64,000 nucleotides of DNA, taken from contig JALLLT010000022.1 in assembly GCA_025266875.1 (NCBI GenBank), positions 62,001-126,000 on the forward strand. Direction: 5' to 3'. Shown here one piece after another: positions 24,503 to 34,251 of the stretch (the first letter of the stretch is position 1; each line of letters begins with the position of its first letter). The notes under the pieces are model-generated. The model was not told the origin of the DNA and did not search any database. It saw nothing but the letters and a program-made list of their open reading frames with translations. This stretch comes from Fennellomyces sp. T-0311. Its lineage: Eukaryota; Mucoromycota; Mucoromycetes; Mucorales; Lichtheimiaceae. The position numbers and the translations under genes are program-made.

Positions 24503-26926
24503 GACTATACGACGAGGATCTATTATGAAGTGAAGGTTTGGTTCTTTTTTTTTAAAAAAAAAGTCGTTGCTATCATCAACATAAGCTCTTTATATTTAAT
24601 TAGCGTCGTACTCCTAGTGCCTTGCGCCACCTGGTATTGTGAGACCCACTTCGCCACGAGCTCCCATGCTGTAAGCATTAAGCAGGTTTTTTTTCTCCAT
24701 TTAGGAGCACCATAAAACTTTTCTTGTGAAACAAAAGAAAACGTCGGCATATCGAGTGTCGGCATAATTCTCTGAGCAATTGCGATGGCGCAGGGTACAT
24801 ATGCTGCTAGCACGTTGAACTAATTTATTATTAGAATGGACAAATTTGTTGTGTATTGAGATGGCCGATTCCTTTTGGATATTCTATGCTTACTGCAGCT
24901 TTTTAACCTGATGGTTGGGCATTGGATTCGGAAAACGATATTTTAGACCGGATTCACACATAGTTAGTCCCATTTTGCACATTGTTCGGCGATACCTACT
25001 TTGAGGAAAGGAAAATCCGTTATATGTTGGGACATTATTGAACCAGGTCGGCTAATTGCTTTCAAAAACCATGCCACATGCGTGCGGCGCAGAGGTGGTT
25101 GGTTTGACCACATCATTGAATGGTACCTTTACCATATGGTCAAACTTTTATCAGGCTATTTCTTACCCACAGAATAAAAAGATCGAGGTACATCGTACTA
25201 GTAATCAGATCGATAGTCTAGCGCTGATACTTAAAGTTCGTCAAGGTCCTTTGCTTTGTGTTGAATCATGATTGGCTGGAAGCCAGTAAGTGCTACAAGG
25301 CAATTACTATGGGAATATTGTGAATATTTACGAGTTACAAGATTTGACACCTAAGTAAGCAACCATTTTTCTTCTGAGAAGCTAGCATAGTCTCCTCAAG
25401 CAGCTGATAATAGTCATTGTAGTCTCATACTTTTAATTCACTGAGGATTTATGACGGTTAGAGAAACTCTTATCGATGCATAATTGTGCGTGTATGTGTG
25501 GCAGGTGATTTGAAATCTTGGCACAAGTCTAGAGTAGATCTCTATACCCAAGTATAAGCTATTTATAGCCAGTATTTGATGAACTAAAAGTACCATAGAA
25601 CAGCATAGCGTATGTAAACGAGCCTACCTCTGATCACAATTGTCTACCGAGACGTGAAGCGACTACGAACATCACTGAATTCGAAGAATATTTCATTAAT
25701 TTTTGTGGGCAATCACTTTTTACTTAACGCTTTTGAATCTTTGGATGAGTAGTACAGGACAAACAAAAGCACATTAGTGTTGGGATCGGACTTTGCTCCC
25801 GATCAACTTTTCAGCAATTTCCCAATCATCACAAGATCTGACAGCAGCGCCTAATGCGTCTCCATGAGAAGCTTTTAATAGTCATTACTCCATTATCGTA
25901 TCTTTGCCATTTCTTGTACCCACGCATAATCAAGATCAGGAAGATAGATACATTGTGTCATCCATATGATATCGACGAAAATTATCAATGCTCCATTTGG
26001 GTTCGACAAGAAATATTGAAATGATATTCTTCTGCGTTGTGATTATAAAGGGTCCCATTTAAAATCACAAACAAAACTTATTGAATCTTCTTCTCTCTGG
26101 TGATTATAGCTCATGGGTCAACTGGTGTCTTTCTTTTTGCGTTGCGAATCTTCTGCTTTACGCAGGTCCAAAAATAACTTAATGTGATTAAAGAGTATTT
26201 CATATGGCTTCGCAAAGTTATCATGGTATTTATAAGATCCGGAGTATTTGAAGCTGCGTATCTGAAGACTCGCGGGGCCGGATATATTGCTCTCAACTCC
26301 ACGCGCAAATCTCCGATGCTCAGTGACGATTATGCAGCCATGTTGCACAAACGGTTTTCCAGAAAACGTATGAGCGAAATAACAAGGTTCTTTGATTGTT
26401 TTGTAAAAAGTTTATGCTACAATTGTCGTGTGCCTGTCGTAAGACATAAAGTCCTCTGTGTAAAAAATAGTTAAATTGCCAACTCGACCTTTTTTATGTT
26501 TATGATCTAATGCGCGGAGGGTTCATTAAACTTCCCTATTATAGGTACCACAGACACAGGGCGACAGATTACAAATTCAGACGGAAGCGAATCAACTCAA
26601 AATAAGTACATTCAGTCAAAGTAATAAAACATATTCTTTTTGTGACAAGCATAAACAGTTCGTTCACAAAATCATGAGAATCTACGGTAGGGGTTAGTAC
26701 CAAACTTTAGTGTCATTTAAGTTTCTAGCCTTGACTGTCATTGGCTGCAGTTATCACTTTGTTCGGAGGGTCCACATAAATGCAGCTGCAATTGACAAAG
26801 CTGCTTGATTTGCGCGCGCGTGACGGGCTGAGCAGTTTGAATTAGTCAGCGCGGGATATTACAGTAGCAAGAGCAATACGTTTTGTCTTTTTCTCTTTTG
26901 CTTCAACGTGTTTACAAAAAAAAAAA
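24503..26926. other. AT-rich gene-poor interval
   Basis: 2.4 kb with only short, low-complexity frames. Near 26111-26348 a minus frame of 76 codons ends in a Lys-rich tail but shows no motif. No repeats longer than chance were noticed. Confidence 0.5.
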
Positions 26927-27778
26927 ATGGATGTTTCACGCGTTTTCGTTATTGGTGGCACCGGAAAAATCGGCTCTGTTGTTGTAAAGGAACTTGTGGA
27001 CAGTGGAGCCCAAGTCACTGTGTATGCGCGTTCACCAGAAAAAGTCCAGCAGCCTCAAGTGAATGTTGTCCAAGGTGACTACAGCGACTTGTCACCCCTC
27101 AGAAACGCCATCGGCGGGCACGATCGTCTGTTTTTACTCGTTGTCCAGGTACCCAATTTGGACAAAGTCAAGCACAGCATCAGCCAGATTGCGTACGAAG
27201 CAGGTGTCAAACAAGTTGTGGAAATCAATGGAAAGGCGCGAGCCCCATTCCGTCACTACGAGATGCTTATCCCATACACGCTTGCCGAACAAGCAATTTA
27301 TGCCATCCCCAATCGAGGTGCCTACGTAACCCTGCGACCAACCAACTTCATGTCCAACATATTCTTTACGGCTGATCGAATAAAAAACGAGAACATCTTG
27401 ATTGATGCAGCAGCTCCAGACGAAAAGCAGGAATGGATTTCCACCAACGACATTGGTCGCGTGGCAGCTCGTATCCTTACCGACCCCATCGAGAAGCACG
27501 GTGACGCGGCATATGAACTGATTGGAGATATTAAAACTCCATCGGAGCGGTCGGCGATCTTGTCCAAGGTGCTTGGTCGTACCGTCGATTACAAGCAGGT
27601 GTCATCCCAAGCGCTCTACGATGCTTACATAAAAATGGGAACCAGCCATGCGATTGCATATTTTATGGCGACGTACAACGATGTCTCTCCACTTTCACGT
27701 GGACTGGAAATCTTACTGGGCAGAAAGCCCGAAACTTTTGAAGAATGGGCTGCCAAAAACACAAATGCGTTTCAATAG
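26927..27778 (+). CDS. NmrA-like NAD(P)-binding oxidoreductase, copy 1
   Basis: Single-exon gene of 283 aa. The Rossmann fold begins at once: SRVFVIGGTGKIGS with GxxGxxG at 10-16, followed by VTVYARSPEKV, where the Arg in place of an acidic residue at the end of strand 2 favours NADP(H). Downstream, DYSDLSPLRNAIGGHDRLFLL and IAYEAGVKQVVEINGK follow the pattern of NmrA/HSCARG-type atypical short-chain dehydrogenases, and YVTLRPTNFMSNIFF and EWISTNDIGRVAARIL are the usual C-terminal landmarks. The family contains redox sensors, quinone reductases and azoreductase-like enzymes, so the role stays open. The ATG follows an A-run that makes a good start context. A paralogue of exactly the same length lies at 39347-40198 on the other strand. 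Confidence 0.92.
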   Translation: MDVSRVFVIGGTGKIGSVVVKELVDSGAQVTVYARSPEKVQQPQVNVVQGDYSDLSPLRNAIGGHDRLFLLVVQVPNLDKVKHSISQIAYEAGVKQVVEINGKARAPFRHYEMLIPYTLAEQAIYAIPNRGAYVTLRPTNFMSNIFFTADRIKNENILIDAAAPDEKQEWISTNDIGRVAARILTDPIEKHGDAAYELIGDIKTPSERSAILSKVLGRTVDYKQVSSQALYDAYIKMGTSHAIAYFMATYNDVSPLSRGLEILLGRKPETFEEWAAKNTNAFQ

Positions 27779-28559
27779 TAAAACTCTGATATCCAATAAA
27801 GATGCACCATTCCAGATAATCTGCTGCTTAAAGATATAAAGGGCATATATATAACACATGGGCAGTTTTTGTTGATGCTTCCAGCATATCCTCAAGGTTT
27901 GATCCATGCAATTTCTGCACCCACTGTTGTATCCGATGTAAACACACCGTAACAAGCTTCTTTGTCATCTATGCTGTCCGTCAGCGAATAAGAGCTTTCC
28001 ATCCTTACCGCCGCTTCCCACTGCCGACATCGGAACGTTGAGCTTCATGCTTATCAAATACTCAGCCAATCATGTTACTCATATACACGACCTTCCGGTC
28101 AACGTGTCTCTTCACGGATATGCTCTGTCAGCATTCATCCTATCGATCATCACGATCCGTAACTGCTCAACGATAATAAGGTTGATATTGCACATCACTC
28201 ACGGAAACACCGGCTTAAGGAAATCCCATAAGCATTTATTATAAATAGAGAGAGCGCCTCGTTGACATATTTGTCTTTTCTACTTGCTCCTCTCTTGATT
28301 CTTCACCCACGACCATGACGCCCAGCATCGCTTTTCTTCCCTTGTAATCCTTCGCCAAACCGTCCTTCGCCACCGTTACGATTGTTAGTTTTGGAATACC
28401 TTGAGAAATCATTGATCTCCTTCATCCAAGTACTCTACTTTTACGCGTGTGCTTGCTGCAGTAACGCAGCTTAAGCTCTATACATAGCTAAAGCTCCCAC
28501 TCAGTCGAAATGGATTTATCGCACACGTACCTCTGCATTCAATACAGCTCGCTCTGCCT
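27779..28559. other. Intergenic, no gene recognised
   Basis: Short frames only. The sequence becomes less AT-rich toward 28.3 kb, but no motif or splice pattern could be assembled. Confidence 0.45.
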
Positions 28560-29205
28560 TTAACTACGGCATCACAGACATCGATTCTGTGATTGTTGAT
28601 AGTTTGGCCCTTGCTGAAGACGTAAACCACTTTGTTTTGTTGAGAATATGCCCTGTGGCCTTCCTCGAACTAGTGGTTGAAAACGGCTGAAATCGCGTCG
28701 TCTTTCGTAATGTAAGTGTAGCCGAGATTATGCAGGAGCGATGCGATTGCAGAAATGGGGTGCCATTTCTGAATGGAGGGTCGGCTTCTCCTGTCGATGA
28801 GCTGTTGGTTGACAATGAGAAACAGGCAAGCGAGGGAAAAGGGGTTTTGACAGAGCGGTTGCCATTTCGATGACAAGTGTAACCATACTGTGAAACGGAG
28901 AAGGGTCTACTTTGTCATCACGGTTCAAGTGTGAGACTTGCTACAATGTTGATGGTCATAACCACATGCACATAAACAAACGAGTGTAGGCTGCTGCTTT
29001 GGACATTGTTGCTGTGATTGCTGCAACACGTGCGTCAACCCCTTTGAGGTAAAAAACAATCTCACGACACTCAATGTTGTCGGAAAGCAACTTTGCGATT
29101 TCGATCTGGAGGTCCAGAAACCTGATAGAGAGAAAAAAGACGCCATAGACTCGTCGCTCATATGACCAAGTAATGGCAATGTCGCCTCCTTTCTAAAGCA
29201 TGGGT
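28560..29205 (-). pseudogene. Unrecognised spliced coding remnant
   Basis: Two minus-strand segments look like exons and can be joined in phase: one ending near 28950 (FLDLQIEIAKLLSDNIE... ATMSKAAAYT) and one near 28800-28925 (LSHLNRDDKVDPSPFHSMV... ALSKPLFPRLP), through an intron starting gtttgttt and ending gcaag. Codon use and amino-acid content look real, yet I cannot find a start codon with a proper first exon, and the 3' end can be spliced in more than one way. It matches no family I know. Either a decayed gene or a gene whose ends I cannot define. Confidence 0.35.
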
Positions 29206-29668
29206 TATTTAATAGCACTCATTGGTTTGGGAGTTGCGACCAGAAGAAAAAAAGCACGTGTAATGGAAAAAAAGTCTTTACGCGACTTGCAGCATTTTTA
29301 TACCTTGGCGCAAAGACCATGAAGAAAAGCGCTTCCGGTGTCAATCCAACCCTTTTAACCTCTGTTTTTTAATTAAAGGCGCTGCACAAAAATGTATAAT
29401 ACCTTTGGAGGTTTGGCATTGGAAAGCATCGAGCGCGCAGCTGCTGATAGACTCACCGTGGAAATAAATTGCGAATGTTATGGAAACGTTAGGCACGACA
29501 GAAAAAACAATGGGCCTTCTTGGAATATATCAGACGCAATGTGGCAAGAGTGGATCTAAAAGACGGCGCTCTGCTCCTTGTCTTTTCGTACCATGTAACC
29601 GGTTCTGTATAAAACAAAACAAAAAATTAATAATTTCTGCCTTTTTTTCTTCCGTTACCACTTTCGCG

Positions 29669-30289
29669 ATGTCCATTCCGCCTTTCACTGTCTCGCTTCT
29701 TTCCATGTTCATTCAAGCTCCCGTGCTTCCCCAGTGCCTTATCCTGTTTGCCTTTGGGGTTGTTGCTTTTGCTGTCGTTTGCCTTGTGCATTTCTTGTTC
29801 AACTCTTGTCTTGGTCAAGATTGGGTTTTACCATATGCGCCAGCTGCAAGCGGCAAGGAAGGAGTCTATTCGATTGACAACATGTTTTTGGAACAAGGCG
29901 TTTCTTTGTCTTTTGCTCCTAGTGGGTCTTTGACTGTCACTGAGCCTTCTCCCTTTTGTGACCCGCCGCGTTCAAGACGCCAAAAAACATTGGTGGTGCT
30001 GAACAAACTAAGGAACAAGAAACCACCACCTTTTCAACGCCAGAATGCGTTTCTTCTGGAAAAAGGAGAGTCGCTCCCTTTGAATACTGTATCCCCGTCG
30101 AAAGCCGTCGTAGGAAACTGCGGTCATGATAAACAAGGCGATTTCTTGCGCCCGATGCGCATGGCCGATTATAAGCAAGCCGTTGCGGTAAGATTTAACT
30201 TACCACCTTTTGACATTAGCGTGACCGACATATCTTTTATAGGCCAAGGCAGCTGCGGAATGGAGGAAGAGAAAAGCGGAGTGGAATAG
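29669..30289 (+). CDS. Hypothetical single-span membrane protein
   Basis: The ATG at 29669 opens 206 residues; the frame is open further 5' to 29480, but the upstream part looks like leader sequence. A single strong hydrophobic span (CLILFAFGVVAFAVVCLVHF, about residues 24-43) is followed by a soluble part with a basic patch (PPRSRRQKTLVVLNKLRNKKP) and no cysteine pattern. No family is recognised. The surroundings are gene-poor and repeat-bearing, so this may be a young or chance open frame; its length and the clean span argue weakly for a gene. Confidence 0.42.
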   Translation: MSIPPFTVSLLSMFIQAPVLPQCLILFAFGVVAFAVVCLVHFLFNSCLGQDWVLPYAPAASGKEGVYSIDNMFLEQGVSLSFAPSGSLTVTEPSPFCDPPRSRRQKTLVVLNKLRNKKPPPFQRQNAFLLEKGESLPLNTVSPSKAVVGNCGHDKQGDFLRPMRMADYKQAVAVRFNLPPFDISVTDISFIGQGSCGMEEEKSGVE

Positions 30290-31040
30290 AAAACAGGCTA
30301 TTTGGGAGAAAACTACAAAGGACAATATGAAATACCCCAGACGTAAGTAGTCTCTAAAGATACAAATGCGGTTCTTGTCCCTTACGGTACGTTTAACGTT
30401 TTTCTTTTTGCTCTCACTTACCTTGTTGCTAATTTTGACAGCGGTCCTTCAGGTGTCGCCCCATCGGCCTGCCGTTACGTTGTTGTGCTGCTGCCCTTCT
30501 GTTGCTGCCGACATATATTCTGCCGTATCATCAAGTCACTCGTGTTTCTGCCGGTGTAGCTGTTGTAATATCATTCTATCAATGAACTTCAAGCTGATGT
30601 AACTGTCTTGCTGTAATTTTATTAGCACATTTTCTGTAGTAATACGCGTAACATTATTTTATTAAATAGTATTTATCTCTCTTTGTCGTGCTTTCATTGA
30701 GTTCTGGAGGTACCATTGTGCCAAACAAGAGCGTTTCCGCATAAGCTGAATAGTTGAAGCGGCTGTAGTAAAAATTTGTGTGCAAATTAATAGTTAGGTA
30801 TGAACATGTTCGCGGTAAGAATTGAGATAAAAGATAGAATGTATGTGAGTTAACTGGAAAACCGCTTTGGCTTTGAGAATAACATAAAAGGTCAGATCAG
30901 ATTCTTTGATATTGTACTAACTACTTTATTTCGTTTGGTACGCTCTACTCACATATTTGGATCAGATCGCCACACAACCTTGTCATTCACGCCACCCAAC
31001 TCTTTCAACAACCACCATTCATTACCTATTTCGCAACCTG
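30290..31040. other. Intergenic with one short hydrophobic frame
   Basis: A frame at 30366-30602 begins MRFLSLTVRLTFFFLLSLTL, like a signal peptide, but its remainder has no recognisable feature and it is only 78 codons. Otherwise nothing. Confidence 0.4.
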
Positions 31041-31361
31041 AATGACTATTCCAAACGCACCAAATCGCAAGCAATCAGCGAACACATTCAGAAGATCATG
31101 GCGCTTATCTAGAATATCTCTGGCCATAAACCTGTCAAGTCACGCGCCTCGGGATCGACACGTGCCGTGCGCGCTGGCGCGTCAGTCGATGATGTCGTAG
31201 CTCACGGCAACTGGTCCTCCGAAGCGATTTTCAGCAACTTCTATCGCTTGTCTCGGGAAACTCATTCAAATTTTACAAGGTTAACACTCGATGAGCCTCA
31301 AGGCATTACCTCGCGCTTTCTGGATTCACAATCACTGGATCCACCGCTCAACGAAGAATAA
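31041..31361 (+). pseudogene. Tyrosine recombinase C-terminal remnant (DIRS/Crypton-like)
   Basis: In one frame, interrupted by a TAG at 31110-31112, the sequence reads SRASGSTRAVRAGASVDDVV followed by AHGNWSSEAIFSNFYRL. This is the C-terminal box of eukaryotic tyrosine recombinases as in DIRS and Crypton elements: the R of box II, HGNW in the place of the second conserved His/Trp, and the nucleophile Tyr eight residues on (FY). The N-terminal recombinase part and any reverse transcriptase are absent. The remnant runs straight into palindromic repeats, as expected near the end of such an element. Confidence 0.72.
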
Positions 31362-31432
31362 TGTGCCATTTCGCCGAGGCCGTAGGCCGAAGGCTTCATT
31401 TCATTATTCGAGCCCGGTGGATCCAGTGATTG
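31329..31432. repeat. Palindromic terminal-type repeat at the recombinase end
   Basis: A perfect 17-base inverted pair, caatcactggatccacc at 31329-31345 and its complement at 31416-31432, encloses a GC-rich centre with gccgaggccgtaggccgaag. It overlaps the last codons of the recombinase remnant. The right half, 31373-31432, is the same repeat as those at 31549-31609 and, more distantly, at 21435-21494 and 21611-21670. Confidence 0.8.
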
Positions 31433-31548
31433 ACCGCCACCCTCCCCACATCTACTTTCTCTCTCTCTCAAAGATAATATGGTCATTGTATACAGATTAA
31501 AGCGTATTTATTATTGTTCTCTCAAATAAATATGGAGAGATGGTAACA

Positions 31549-31609
31549 CAATCGCTGGATCCACCTGACTCGAATAATGTAATGAAGCCTTCGGCCTACG
31601 GCCTCGGCG
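31549..31609. repeat. Inverted copy of the recombinase-linked repeat
   Basis: Reverse complement of 31373-31432 with few changes: starts caatcgctggatccacc, then cgaataatg, and ends ggcctacggcctcggc. Together with the preceding entry it gives a split inverted arrangement about 180 bases apart. Confidence 0.8.
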
Positions 31610-31891
31610 AAATGGCATATAACCGGTAGTGACACTACCAAATCAAAAGTGATTATCAAAATTCAGGGCGATAAAGTTAAGATCTGACTGCTTTAATAGA
31701 ACATGTAATTACTCGCTATAAACAAACAGATGGATATTAACACGCGGTGGTGGCCACAAAACTAATGAATACCGTTTGTCCCTTCCAAATGCACACCATG
31801 GAGGGAGGTAGATGATGTGATAAAGGACGTACTATTTATCGATAAATATTTAAGGAGTATAATATAGCAACACTAAAAATTTGTTCATGTA

Positions 31892-32035
31892 CAGTATTTC
31901 CAAAAAGTAATGTCGCTATCCATAAAAATCAATGTCGCCAAGGTCCAATTTTTATAATATAAAATATACAGCGACTTCCATTTTTGGAACGACATTGATT
32001 CCTTTGGGTAGCGACATTAATTTTTGGAAATACTG
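31892..32035. mobile_element. Tc1/mariner-type MITE, 144 bp, with TA duplication
   Basis: Terminal inverted repeats of about 27 bases (cagtatttccaaaaa at the left, with its complement at the right, then a further matching ta-atgtcgcta block) bounded on both sides by TA (31890-31891 and 32036-32037). Inside lies a second nested inverted pair (aatcaatgtcg / cgacattgatt). The size, TA target site and lack of coding capacity define a stowaway/mariner-like MITE. The internal ~40 bases are very AT-rich. Confidence 0.9.
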
Positions 32036-34251
32036 TATGCAGGAGTTATTACTGCGCGAGGGAAATTGGAAACTCTGCGTGGATAGCCGATTCCAAATTG
32101 ACACCATCAAACGGCTGTGACTCGCTCGCTTACAGAGTTGCAGTTTCTACCTAGTCCTTACGCGACTCACGCTCCACAAAAAAAAACAAGCATGTTCGTC
32201 ACACGGTTGTAGCGCAACAAGTAAATCATACCAGCAGACGCACTCCACATTGATCTTGCTCCGTCGTTTCATTCCATTGCGTATATACATACGAAACGAA
32301 GCACACGCACAGCAACAGACTGAGTAATAATCAGTCTGTATCTCTGGATAATTTATTCATCTTAGATATCCTTGTCGTTGTTCCACCAGCTCAGTCAATA
32401 TATATTCGCTTTATAATGCCCATTACACCAGTATATTCATCAAGAACTGTCTTCATCGTGTCCCTCTAGCTGGTGTTACGAAATTCATCTAAATAACAAG
32501 TATCCAGGAAGAGCATAATCGCTTGTCGGATCGATTGTTGCTGGCGTAAATTTGTCGGTTTGGATCATAGGGTTGCATCCATGATTGGAATTATACGCAA
32601 ATGACACCTAACCAAATCTTGGCTTCGTTGTACGTAAGTAGCATTATGTTATGATGAATCGAAGGAGAGTACAAAGCTGGGATAATCTTCGTAAGCTGGT
32701 AATCGAGAGTAGACCGGAGAATGACTTAAACAGCACAACATCAGCTCACTGGTGACATTGGCTATTCGAAGTTGCACACGGCTTATATCCCATCAGCTTC
32801 TTTCTGCGCAATTTATTTTCTCTAAGTGAGTTTACATCCAATAAATACATAATGATATCTATCTATTGCATCTGACTAGCAAACATTTTTCTTGTTGTCA
32901 ATAAGATATGCGTCAAAACGAATATTTAATACCGCCTCAAATCGACGAGTAAAATATAGCGAAGGGGGTTGGCTTCAGCCCTGTCGGCTCAATTAATATT
33001 TTCCCACAAATAATTGTTACGTTGCTGGGATTAGCTTATTCGTAAAATCGATGAACCGTAAGTATGTTATCGATCAAACTAAGAGTCTGAGGCTTCTGTG
33101 ATACAGTACACAAAATGTAAAACAAGCACGATTGGACAATAGAGGTAGAGGTAATCCAGGAAGCTATAGCGTATGTAACAACAGCAACAGCTACTACTTG
33201 ATAACATAGTAGCTGTGGCGAGATATTTTCAATATTATTACGAGGGTATAATCGAAGATTTTAAATATAGAGACTGAACATTACTACGAGGCTAATTAAT
33301 GATGGGAAATTTTACCACTTTCGGAGCTCACAGCCTTACATTCCCTACTTTATGAAATAAGTATTTTACAGTATGCACTGAAATGTGTGCGTACACAGGT
33401 GCGCCATAAAGCGCGCGAATGTTTTTCCTTCATTTTAAGTTGGAGGCTGAAGAGCTCAAACCTGTTCTCGACCGCGGGTGTAACAATATTTTATGCACAT
33501 TTGCTGATCGCAGCATAATAATTCTATATTTATAAAACTATAAGCCTAACAATCAAATTTTACTCAAAGGTGAAAACATGTTCTTGAGCTTTAGGCAGTC
33601 ATTGTCTCAACAGAGCAGAATGTATAGCCAAGATGACGCACGATTAAAGTCACTTGTTCTAAAATTTTATGCTAAGCCCCGAAATGGTACAAACGCAGTG
33701 AGTATTTCTTGGTCATCTGTGACACTGGCTGTTGGTGTTACTGTAATAACTGAAGAGTCATATGGTACTTAGGAGTATCTTAGCCTCGTCGCCAATATAC
33801 TTTAAAAAAACAATAAGCGCATGCCATGAGTATGTAATGCTCTTATATATAGTAAGAAAATAGTAAGTAACTAGCTTTGTATGGTAACCTTACGCTACTT
33901 TTTTAATGCGTCTGTGTTTTTCACCTACTCTGTAAAAAAGTGGAATTGAACACATCTTGTACTACCGGGCAAGCATTTGATTGAGGTACAAAAATCCTAA
34001 CAAGTAATTAGAGTGAAACAGATCGGCCCTTGAAGATCATGGTTACCACTAATTTGGTTTTGTTTTTATTATAAAAATTCTTGTATCTGTTGAGTATATT
34101 AGGCTTTCTGTCCAGCATTAGATTGTTTGTTCACCAACTTCGCATCCTACAAGACCCACGGAGTCAAGGTATGTAGTAACTAGTTAAGTTATATTATGGA
34201 AACCTATAAATTCGAGTCCTTACAGTAGGATATTCTATATTAGCTTGCACA
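32036..34251. other. AT-rich interval upstream of the HET-like gene
   Basis: 2.2 kb without a convincing gene. A 64-codon frame at 33578-33772 has no motif. The promoter of the HET-like gene must lie at the right end. Confidence 0.5.

Noticed and set aside
24523..24813. 96-codon minus frame just upstream of the P450
   Set aside because: Ends in a poly-Lys/Phe tract from an A-run and has no motif; it probably overlaps the P450 promoter.
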